In this document: piece after piece, positions 1-5,085 of the stretch | How the letters are laid out: each line of letters starts with the position of its first letter | Position numbering within the stretch: the stretch's first letter is position 1 | DNA from: Pseudomonadota bacterium | GTDB taxonomy: Bacteria; Pseudomonadota; Alphaproteobacteria; Rhodobacterales; Rhodobacteraceae | Direction: 5' to 3' | Assembly (NCBI GenBank): GCA_022573605.1 | Contig: JACZTQ010000211.1 | Coordinates: 1-5,816 of the forward strand | Length of the DNA stretch: 5,816 bases | Made by a program: the position numbers and the translations under genes | Notes under the pieces: model-generated | What the model was told of the DNA's origin: nothing | Databases searched by the model: none | The model's input: only the letters and a program-made list of their open reading frames with translations

Positions 1-650
1 ACCTTGCCGTCCGGTCCGTTGATCGGCACGATGTCCTGCGGGCAGGCCGAGATCACCGCGATCGCGGGCATCTCGGCCTTAAACACCACCCGGTCGCCCG
101 GCGCCGAGACCGTGGGCAGGAAACCGACCCCGCCGTCCGCCGCCACCGGGATGTTCATCCACAGATTGAACGGCGACGGGATCGCCGGCGCCCGCTCGCC
201 GATGGCGATCAGCGCCTGGCGCAGGTTGTCGGTGCAGTTGTCGTGATAGTCGGCGCAGCCGAGCAGTTGGTAGCGGTAGCTGTCGCAGGCCGCGATCACC
301 GTGTCGTGGACGCCGGGCGAGGTGTCCTCGGCGAAGTGCAGGATCGCCCGGCGGCGGTTGGTCACCAGCCGGTCGCCGGCCCGGGGGAAGATCGAATCCA
401 GATCGGTATGGACATGCGCCATCGACATGTATTCGCCTAGGTCCGCGGCGTTGAAGGCCCAGAAGTCGCCGACCTGGGTGCCGTGGGGGTTGATCACCGT
501 CAGCCTTTGCCCCGCCGCCAGCCGCACCGCGACGCCGCAGCCGGCCGGAACGAGGTAGCGCCGCCCCGGCTCGGGCGCGCCGTCGGGCGAGATGGCGCTC
601 TCAAGGCTGGCGTTGTGGCCGTCGGGGGTCGCGGGGTCGAAGTCGGTCAT
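1..650 (-). CDS. DUF1989 / urea carboxylase-associated family protein (3' end outside window)
   Basis: The reading frame opens at the ATG at 648-650 on the minus strand and stays open for 216 codons to the left edge, so the C-terminus is missing, probably by only some tens of residues. A GGAGA ribosome binding site (658-662) lies 7 nt before the ATG. The protein has the DUF1989 pattern: an N-terminal beta-rich part with NPHGTQVGDFWAFN (about residues 54-67), then CDSYRYQLLGCADYHDNC (122-139), NLWMNIP (162-168) and SACPQDIVPING (201-212). In this family the conserved Cys/His residues, here C122, H136, C139 and C203, are thought to bind a metal. Relatives accompany urea carboxylase, and CgdA/CgdB act as carboxyguanidine deiminases, but no carboxylase gene is visible here. 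Substrate and reaction are therefore open. It is divergent from dusA and probably has its own promoter. The family call is firm; the function is not. Confidence 0.88.
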   Translation of the reverse strand, partial: MTDFDPATPDGHNASLESAISPDGAPEPGRRYLVPAGCGVAVRLAAGQRLTVINPHGTQVGDFWAFNAADLGEYMSMAHVHTDLDSIFPRAGDRLVTNRRRAILHFAEDTSPGVHDTVIAACDSYRYQLLGCADYHDNCTDNLRQALIAIGERAPAIPSPFNLWMNIPVAADGGVGFLPTVSAPGDRVVFKAEMPAIAVISACPQDIVPINGPDGK

Positions 651-751
651 GGCGAGGTCTCCGGTTGCGCTCGTCGCAGCATGGCGCAATCCGGCGCCGA
701 CGGGAAGGGCAGGGCTGGAACAAGGCGGGGCGGGGACGCTATATCAGGGCG
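651..751. promoter_or_regulatory. Divergent intergenic region between the DUF1989 gene and dusA
   Basis: These 101 bp separate two divergent start codons and must hold both promoters. A small imperfect inverted repeat, TTGCGC (665-670) and GCGCAA (684-689), brackets a 13-nt centre close to the DUF1989 ribosome binding site and could be an operator. No convincing -35/-10 pair stands out. The only purine run near the dusA ATG is AGGG at 746-749, just 2 nt away, so ribosome binding there looks weak. Individual sites within the region are not established. Confidence 0.4.
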
Positions 752-1786
752 ATGAGCAACCCGCCCCGCCCCGATTTGCGCCAGGCCCGACGCCTTTGCG
801 TCGCGCCGATGATGGACTGGACCGACCGGCATTGCCGGATGTTCCATCGCCGGTTCACCAGCCACGCGCTGCTCTATACCGAGATGGTCACCGCCGGCGC
901 CATCGTGCATGGCGACGCGGCGCATCTGCTGCGCCACCATGCGGCCGAGTTGCCGCTGGCCTTGCAGCTCGGCGGCGGCGACCCCGGCGAGCTGGCCGAG
1001 GCGGTGCGCATCGCCGCGCCCTTCGGTTTTGCCGAGATCAACCTGAATGTCGGCTGCCCCTCGGACCGGGTGCGGTCGGGAACCTTCGGCGCCTGCCTGA
1101 TGCGCCAGCCCGGACTGGTCGCCGAGTGCGCCGCGGCGATGATCGCGGCGGCCGGGGACGCGGGTCCGGAGATCACCGTGAAATGCCGCATCGGGGTCGA
1201 TGACCAGGACCCCGAGGCGGTGCTGCCCGAATTCATCGACCGGGTCGCCGCCGCCGGGGTGCGGGTGTTTGCCGTCCATGCCCGCAAGGCCTGGCTCGAC
1301 GGGCTGAGCCCGAAGGCGAACCGCGAGGTCCCGCCGCTCGACTACGCCCTGGTCGGGCGGGTGGCCCGGGCGCGGCCCGCGCTGGCGTTCATCCTCAACG
1401 GCGGTATCGCCTCGCTGGAGCAGGCGCGTGGGCACCTGGCCCCGGGGATCAATGGGGGTTTCGCCGGCGTCATGCTCGGGCGCGCCGCCTATCACCAACC
1501 GGCAATGGTGCTGGGCGGCGCCGATGCGCTGGTGACCGGCAGCGCGCGCGAAGCGGTGTCCGCCGAGGCCGCGGTGCGGGCGATGTACGGCTATATCGAG
1601 GACGAGCTGGCGCGAGGCACCCGGCTGGCCCGGATCACCCGGCACATGCTGGGGGCATTTGCCGGGCGTCCCGGCGCGCGGCGCTGGCGGCGCATCCTGT
1701 CGGAAGGCGCGCACCGCCCCGGCGCCGGGGTGGCGTTGGTGGAGGCGCTGGGCGCGGTCGCGCCCGCCAGAACGGCGGCGGAATAG
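752..1786 (+). CDS. dusA: tRNA dihydrouridine synthase, DusA type (U20/U20a)
   Basis: A 344-aa FMN-dependent enzyme that uses NADPH to reduce uridine to dihydrouridine in the D-loop of tRNA; it acts in the cytoplasm. The N-terminal TIM barrel carries the Dus signatures in order: VAPMMDWTDRHCR (residues 17-29), LYTEMVTAGAI (41-51), ALQLGG (70-75), and NLNVGCPSDRV (98-107) with catalytic Cys102. These are followed by TVKCRIG (142-148) with the FMN/tRNA-contacting Lys144, HARKAWLDGLSPKANRE (177-192), NGGI (216-219) and GVMLGRAAY (239-247) for FMN phosphate binding. The MDWTDRHCR and HARKAWL-LSPK-NRE blocks are characteristic of DusA rather than DusB or DusC. Length matches the family. The ATG at 752 was chosen because homology begins only a few residues downstream; the frame is open further upstream, but that extension is not Dus-like. 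It lies 3 nt before the next gene, implying co-transcription. Confidence 0.95.
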   Translation: MSNPPRPDLRQARRLCVAPMMDWTDRHCRMFHRRFTSHALLYTEMVTAGAIVHGDAAHLLRHHAAELPLALQLGGGDPGELAEAVRIAAPFGFAEINLNVGCPSDRVRSGTFGACLMRQPGLVAECAAAMIAAAGDAGPEITVKCRIGVDDQDPEAVLPEFIDRVAAAGVRVFAVHARKAWLDGLSPKANREVPPLDYALVGRVARARPALAFILNGGIASLEQARGHLAPGINGGFAGVMLGRAAYHQPAMVLGGADALVTGSAREAVSAEAAVRAMYGYIEDELARGTRLARITRHMLGAFAGRPGARRWRRILSEGAHRPGAGVALVEALGAVAPARTAAE

Positions 1787-1789
1787 GCG

Positions 1790-2599
1790 ATGGTAGACCG
1801 GGCGCGGCAGTTTTTCGAGCGCGGCTGGTGCGCCTTCGGCCACGACCCGGTGCTGGCCGCCTGGGCCGAGGCGGCGCGCCCGGTCGCCGCCGCCACCCTG
1901 CACGACCCGGAGTTGCGGTCGCAATGGCTGCGCTGCGGCGGCACCTGGTTCGCCGGGGTCAACGCGCTGCCGAACGATGCCTCGGGTGCGGTGCCGGGCC
2001 GCGATGTCCCGCCGCTGGCGGGGGCGGCGGTCGAGTTCATCGGCGCGGCGCTCGGCCTCGGCCGGATCGCCTGGGACAAGGCCCAGGTCTCGATCTGCTT
2101 TCCGGGCTATCCGCAACCCTGGGAGGGCGAGAGCGCGGCCGCTTCGCGCTTTCGCCTTGAGCGCGACGCCGCCCATGTGGACGGTCTGCGCCGGTTCGAT
2201 CCGGGGCGCCGGCGCAAGCTGGCCGAGACCCATGGCTTCATCCTCGGCATCCCGCTCACCGGGACCCGCCCGGATGCGGCGCCGTTCACGCTCTACGAGG
2301 GCTCGCACGAGGTGATGCGCCGGGCCTTGCGGGCCCGGCTGAGAGGCATCGCGGCGGCCGACTGGCGCGACCAGGACATCACCGAGGCGTATGTCGCGGC
2401 CCGGCGCGAGGCCTTCGAGACCTGCCCCCGGGTGAAGCTGCACGGACGTCCGGGGCAGGCCTATCTGGCCCACCGGCTGGTGCTCCACGGCATCGCCCCG
2501 TGGGGTGATTCGCCCGAGACCGGTCCGCGCATGATCGCCTATTTCCGCCCCGACCCGGCGGCGGGGGAGGCGCCGGACTGGTGGCTGGAGCGGCCTTGA
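1790..2599 (+). CDS. PhyH-like Fe(II)/2-oxoglutarate-dependent oxygenase, substrate unknown
   Basis: A 269-aa cytoplasmic protein that resembles the phytanoyl-CoA dioxygenase (PhyH) superfamily. The core features can be read directly. An H-x-D metal pair sits at H129-V-D131. It is followed by a strand and turn, PFTLYEGSHE (165-174), of the kind that often ends in GSH in PhyH proteins. The distal metal ligand is in AHRLVLHGIAPW (227-238), best taken as His233. Arg247 in GPRMIAYFRP lies 14 residues further and fits the residue that binds 2-oxoglutarate (in human PhyH the spacing is 11). All catalytic residues are present, so it is probably active. There is no signal peptide or membrane segment. 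The ATG starts 3 nt after the dusA stop, so translation is probably coupled. The pairing with dusA suggests, but does not show, a link to RNA modification; small-molecule hydroxylation is equally possible. Confidence 0.75.
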   Translation: MVDRARQFFERGWCAFGHDPVLAAWAEAARPVAAATLHDPELRSQWLRCGGTWFAGVNALPNDASGAVPGRDVPPLAGAAVEFIGAALGLGRIAWDKAQVSICFPGYPQPWEGESAAASRFRLERDAAHVDGLRRFDPGRRRKLAETHGFILGIPLTGTRPDAAPFTLYEGSHEVMRRALRARLRGIAAADWRDQDITEAYVAARREAFETCPRVKLHGRPGQAYLAHRLVLHGIAPWGDSPETGPRMIAYFRPDPAAGEAPDWWLERP

Positions 2600-2616
2600 T
2601 GGGAGACCCGGCGGTA

Positions 2617-2688
2617 GGTGCGCAAAATGCGCACCCTACGGCTCATGGCCGGGAGCGGCCCGGCGGTAGGGTGCGCATTTTGCGCACC
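2617..2688. repeat. REP-like 23-nt inverted repeat, probable bidirectional terminator
   Basis: The segments 2617-2639 and 2666-2688 are exact reverse complements of 23 nt, separated by 26 nt. Each arm is also self-complementary: TGCGCA at 2619-2624 pairs with 2628-2633 across an AAA loop, and GGTGCGCA at 2670-2677 pairs with 2681-2688 across TTT. A shared upstream GGCGGTAGG (2610-2618 and 2662-2670) gives a direct-repeat component too. The element begins 18 nt after the oxygenase stop and ends 27 nt before the protease stop, so it lies exactly between convergent genes. Such GTAGGGTGCGCA-type units resemble REP elements dispersed in many proteobacteria; whether this one is dispersed cannot be seen from one window. 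Stopping transcription from both sides is an inference from structure and position. Confidence 0.8.
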
Positions 2689-2715
2689 GTCGACGAGGGA
2701 TCGCGCGGCCCGGTC

Positions 2716-3453
2716 TCAGTTCCCTCTGGAAATGCTGCGCAGATCGTCGCCCTGCCCGGGGATGTGCTGGCGCAGGATCAGCCGGTCGCCCTTGAACGTG
2801 GTCTCGGCCAGCAGATCGAGGAAGCTCATGCCGAGCAGACCGGTTTTCAACTGCCCCGGCCGGGCGACGGCGGCGGCAACGTCGAATACCGCGATCGGCC
2901 CGATCTTGATCGAGGACAGCCGGATCGGCGCCACCGAGGAGCGGCCGTTCGCGGTCGTCACCGGCAACGAGAAGTCCAGTGTAGCGGGATTGATGCCGAT
3001 CCGCGCGGCCTGTTCGTAAGGGATCAGCACCATCGATGCGCCGGTGTCGATCATCAGCCTCAGCTTGACCCCGTTGACCTCGGCGGTGGCGCTGTAGTGG
3101 CCGTCCCGGGACCGGCGCAGTTCGGCCTCGCCGGCGGCGCGCGACAGGGCGACGCTGGGCATCAGTTCGGCCCGGATCTCCCGGACGATGACGGTCGCCT
3201 GGTCGCGGAAGGTGAAGGCGGTGAGCAATCCGGCAATGGCGCCCAGCCAGATCGCGGTGTGCACCAGCGTCCTGCGCCCGCCGCGCACCAGCATCCGCCC
3301 GGCCCCGACAATCGCCAGCGCCGCCGCGAGCACGGCCAGATAGACCACGCGCATATCGGTTCGCCCGCTGGCGGCGAGGCTCTCGGTGGATGGCTCCGAC
3401 AGCAACAGCACCAGAACCGCCAATCCGATAATCAGTACCGGCCAGAACAGCAT
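2716..3453 (-). CDS. Membrane-anchored retropepsin-like aspartic protease (clan AA, TIGR02281-like)
   Basis: A 245-aa protein with an N-terminal membrane region and a C-terminal single-domain aspartic protease. Hydrophobic segments are at about residues 3-18, 36-52 and 66-81, giving two or three transmembrane helices. They precede a linker (about 85-115) and the protease domain (about 116-232). The catalytic motif is D136-T-G-A-S140 in LMIDTGASMVLIP, and the second hydrophobic-Gly motif is GLLGMSFLDLL (205-215). The order of motifs fits the TIGR02281 clan AA family, whose members, like retropepsins, must dimerise because each chain supplies one Asp. The domain probably faces the periplasm; the substrate is unknown. 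The ATG at 3451-3453 has AAGG 9 nt upstream (3463-3466), and AGGAG 14 nt upstream is a second candidate. The gene stands alone, convergent with the oxygenase gene across the inverted repeat. Confidence 0.88.
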   Translation of the reverse strand: MLFWPVLIIGLAVLVLLLSEPSTESLAASGRTDMRVVYLAVLAAALAIVGAGRMLVRGGRRTLVHTAIWLGAIAGLLTAFTFRDQATVIVREIRAELMPSVALSRAAGEAELRRSRDGHYSATAEVNGVKLRLMIDTGASMVLIPYEQAARIGINPATLDFSLPVTTANGRSSVAPIRLSSIKIGPIAVFDVAAAVARPGQLKTGLLGMSFLDLLAETTFKGDRLILRQHIPGQGDDLRSISRGN

Positions 3454-3760
3454 CGTGGTGCGCCTTGCTCCTGTTTTCTTTCAAACAACGCGCGGGATGT
3501 CCGCTGGCAGAGCGGCCGATCCCGGAAGAATTGCCCCGCCTGATGTTGTTTGCACGGAAAATAACACGGAATTGAGGCAATCGATAGGCTGGATGGGACC
3601 GTCCGGCGTCCGCGCCCCCGGGCCATTTCGTGGCGCTTGCCCGACGGAAGGCTTCGGGCTCGCCGCAACCGCCAGGGAGCGGCGAGGCGACAGAACTCCG
3701 GACCCCCCCGAACCGTCCGCGGATCGGCCGGGGGGCGCGGGCAAACCCGCCTGCAACGGG
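3454..3760. other. Non-coding stretch upstream of the protease gene; nothing recognised
   Basis: About 300 bp without a gene I can support on either strand. The open frames here are short, lack ribosome binding sites, and translate into Arg/Pro/Gly-rich sequence with no family resemblance. The part nearest the protease gene (3454-3600) is less GC-rich and must include its promoter and leader, though I cannot name a clear -35/-10 pair. Towards 3737-3750 a small hairpin (GCGGG, CAAA, CCCGC) precedes the two-hairpin element. Decayed coding sequence is possible but not shown. Confidence 0.5.
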
Positions 3761-3761
3761 C

Positions 3762-3897
3762 CTAGTGGTTTGAATCCGACATTTCGATCCCGAAATGTCG
3801 GGCCACCCCACTAGGTTATCCTCTTGATGTGGTTTGATTTTCCGAAGCAAAACAACCCGCCTGCCGGCGGACTGTTTTGTTTCGCTCAAACCACTAG
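3762..3897. mobile_element. MITE-like two-hairpin element with 12-nt terminal inverted repeats and TA ends
   Basis: A 136-bp non-coding element. Its ends, CTAGTGGTTTGA (3762-3773) and TCAAACCACTAG (3886-3897), are perfect inverted repeats. A TA dinucleotide sits at each end (3763-3764 and 3895-3896), as expected for insertion at TA by IS630/Tc1-type transposases. Inside are two independent stem-loops. Hairpin A pairs 3761-3768 with 3808-3815 (CCTAGTGG/CCACTAGG) and has an inner perfect 11-bp stem, 3776-3786 with 3791-3801, around an ATCC loop. Hairpin B pairs 3830-3838 with 3886-3894, then 3843-3854 with 3873-3884 (one G-T), then 3857-3861 with 3866-3870. The end motif recurs internally (3808-3815 and 3830-3838), so the element may be composite. 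There is no transposase, so it would be non-autonomous. The hairpins could also end transcription coming from luxR. Family assignment is inference. Confidence 0.7.
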
Positions 3898-4046
3898 CCC
3901 CTGGCGTACCAGCCGGTATCGACGTAGAGGGCGTTGCCGGTGATGAAGCTGGCTTCGTCGGAGGCCAGGAACACGACGGCGGCGGCGATGAATTCGGCGC
4001 TGCCGCCGCTTTGCCGGAGCCGCCGGGCGACCTGCGCGCCGGCCCG
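3894..4046 (-). pseudogene. C-terminal remnant of a short-chain dehydrogenase/reductase (SDR)
   Basis: Read on the minus strand, this frame encodes about 50 residues ending in a stop at 3894-3896. It contains AEFIAAAVVFLASDEASF followed by ITGNALYVDTGW, the standard C-terminal block of classical SDR enzymes: the FLASDEAS-ITG helix/turn and the VD-GW end strand. The Rossmann GxxxGxG motif and the YxxxK catalytic part are absent. Going upstream, recognisable SDR sequence fades at about 4046, where the luxR stop (4048-4050) lies in a different frame, so at least three quarters of the enzyme is missing. The TAG stop falls within the terminal CTAGTGG of the adjacent hairpin element, so the native end may have been replaced. 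A dead fragment is the best reading. The upstream boundary is approximate. Confidence 0.72.
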
Positions 4047-4047
4047 G

Positions 4048-4887
4048 CTATGCGCGCCCCGTGGTGATTCGCTTCAGGAAGATCGAGAACAGCTCCTGTT
4101 GCGAGGAAATCCGCAACTTCGCGTAGATGTTGCGGCGGTGGATGCGCACCGTGCCGACCGATATGCCGAGGTTGGTGGCGATCGAATCCGAGGAATGCCC
4201 CTCGAGAACCTGCGCCACCACCTGGGTCTCTCGTGGCGTAATGCGTTGGCTGAACAGGGTGCTGACGGTGTTCTCGATCAACGCACGGTCCTGGTGCGGC
4301 TGGTCGAGGGCAGCCCCGGCGTCGAACCTGTCCGGGACCTCCCGCCAGTGGCGCCGCGCCAGGCTGACGACGATCGGCGCGACGCTGTCGAGCAGCCTGA
4401 ATTCGCGCGCCGAGAACCGCGAACGCTCGCCCGAGCGCATCAGCGAGATCGCCACCGCGACCCCCTTGGGCAGATAGAAGGTGTAGCAGATCTCTTCCGA
4501 GAGGCCGGTCCGCATGTAGTAGGAGCGATAGTATTCGCTTTGATAGAAGCGGTCGGGCGCGATCTCGCGGAGCCGGTACAGCCCGGCATCGACCCCGCGC
4601 CAGCAGGCCTTGAAAAACGGGTCGAGCAGATAGGGCCCGGTCAGATAGTCGTCGACGAAAACCACCCGCTTTTCGGGCGAGAAGGTGTGGAACAGGCAGA
4701 GCGGCCGTTCGCTCCGGTGAAAGGCGAAGACCACCGAGTAATCGAAATCCGCGAGCGATTTCAGGGCCTCGACCAGGTGTTGCGGAAATTTCTCGGCGCC
4801 AATGGAATCAATGCATTGGGAGAGCAGCGCCACCCATGCTAGGCTTCCCGTCGCGACAGCTTTTGTCCGCTTGGGTTGAGTCGTCAC
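4048..4887 (-). CDS. LuxR-family helix-turn-helix transcriptional regulator (solo)
   Basis: A 279-aa cytoplasmic DNA-binding protein. The C-terminal LuxR/GerE helix-turn-helix spans about 216-272: ITPRETQVVAQVLEGHSS, then IATNLGISVGTVRIHRRNIYAKL, the typical four-helix pattern with the recognition helix in SVGTVRIHRRNIYAKL. The N-terminal 200 residues (DYSVVFAFHRSERP, YLTGPYLLDPFF, EEICYTFYLP) have the look of a small-molecule sensor domain but match neither a phosphoreceiver, with no conserved Asp pattern, nor clearly an autoinducer-binding domain. No luxI-like gene is present. The start is a GTG at 4885-4887; AGAGGG (4897-4902 on the complementary strand) lies 9 nt upstream, inside a tandem 12-nt repeat. 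It is divergent from the ABC ATPase gene across an AT-rich gap with palindromes, so it probably controls that transporter and perhaps itself. The ligand is unknown. Confidence 0.88.
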   Translation of the reverse strand: MTTQPKRTKAVATGSLAWVALLSQCIDSIGAEKFPQHLVEALKSLADFDYSVVFAFHRSERPLCLFHTFSPEKRVVFVDDYLTGPYLLDPFFKACWRGVDAGLYRLREIAPDRFYQSEYYRSYYMRTGLSEEICYTFYLPKGVAVAISLMRSGERSRFSAREFRLLDSVAPIVVSLARRHWREVPDRFDAGAALDQPHQDRALIENTVSTLFSQRITPRETQVVAQVLEGHSSDSIATNLGISVGTVRIHRRNIYAKLRISSQQELFSIFLKRITTGRA

Positions 4888-4893
4888 GACGTT

Positions 4894-4929
4894 GGTCCCT
4901 CTGGTGGTCCCTCTGGTGGTCCCTTTGGT
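4894..4929. repeat. Three tandem 12-nt units covering the luxR ribosome binding site
   Basis: GGTCCCTCTGGT occurs at 4894-4905 and 4906-4917, and again with one change (CTCT to CTTT) at 4918-4929. On the luxR strand each unit reads as a purine core, AGAGGG (AAAGGG in the third), flanked by ACC. The copy nearest the gene gives a core 9 nt before the GTG start and serves as its ribosome binding site; the others sit 12 and 24 nt further upstream. A copy-number change would not shift the frame, because the unit is a multiple of three. Confidence 0.85.
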
Positions 4930-4970
4930 GCCCCTCCACGGCGCTTTATCCGGGTTCGTATATTCAATTT

Positions 4971-5024
4971 GGCATATGCCTTCTATGGTATATGCCTTAA
5001 ATCACCGTAGTGGTAAGCATATAC
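4971..5024. promoter_or_regulatory. Repeated GCATATGC-like palindromes, candidate operator
   Basis: Three related sites lie in the AT-rich gap between luxR and the ABC ATPase gene. They are GGCATATGCC at 4971-4980 (a perfect 10-nt palindrome), GGTATATGCC at 4987-4996, and GCATATAC at 5017-5024, which is the exact reverse complement of 4988-4995. Both of the first two are followed by TT, so there is also a 12-nt direct repeat (4971-4982 and 4987-4998, one mismatch) at 16-bp spacing. The second and third sites form an inverted pair with centres about 29 bp apart. This layout is typical of a binding region for a dimeric regulator, the neighbouring LuxR protein being the obvious candidate. Binding is not demonstrated by the sequence. 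Confidence 0.55.
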
Positions 5025-5029
5025 GCAAG

Positions 5030-5057
5030 TTGAGTGGTAGTCCACTAAATTTAGAAA
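5030..5057 (+). promoter_or_regulatory. Small palindromes and weak candidate promoter for the ABC operon
   Basis: AGTGG (5033-5037) and CCACT (5042-5046) flank TAGT, and CTAAATTTAG at 5045-5054 is a perfect 10-nt palindrome overlapping it. A weak sigma-70-like pair, TTGAGT (5030-5035) and TAGAAA (5052-5057) with a 16-nt spacer, runs through them. If this is the promoter, the palindromes would sit between and over the -35 and -10 elements, where a bound protein would block transcription. The match to consensus is poor, so this is a candidate only. Confidence 0.25.
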
Positions 5058-5085
5058 ACGCAGGAATAGCGTTGGTTTAGGGGGT

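Noticed and set aside
647..2488. A 613-codon open frame on the minus strand opposite dusA and the oxygenase gene
   Set aside because: Its translation is Arg/Pro/Gly/His-rich with no recognisable family, and it covers two genes with clear motifs on the other strand. Long antisense frames are expected in GC-rich DNA.
2581..3543. A 320-codon plus-strand frame over the protease gene
   Set aside because: It is antisense to the protease, passes through the inverted repeat, and shows Gly/Gln/His-rich composition typical of a shadow frame.
3481..3814. Short overlapping frames on both strands in the 3454-3760 stretch as possible small genes
   Set aside because: They have no ribosome binding sites, no family resemblance and Arg/Pro/Gly-rich content; some extend into the hairpin element.
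2636..3889. A 417-codon minus-strand frame overlapping the protease gene
   Set aside because: It reads the protease region in another frame, has low-complexity Arg/Gly/Ala composition, and runs through the inverted repeat and the hairpin element. The DTGAS protease frame explains the region.
3934..4842. A 302-codon plus-strand frame opposite luxR
   Set aside because: The luxR frame has a complete sensor plus helix-turn-helix architecture; the opposite frame shows no family pattern.
4894..4929. Tandem repeats as a CRISPR array
   Set aside because: The units are 12 nt, directly adjacent and without spacers, with no cas genes nearby.
4892..5080. A 62-codon plus-strand frame starting in the 12-nt repeats
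   Set aside because: Its N-terminus is merely the translated repeat (VPLV units) and it runs through the operator-like palindromes with no ribosome binding site. It is not supported as a small protein.
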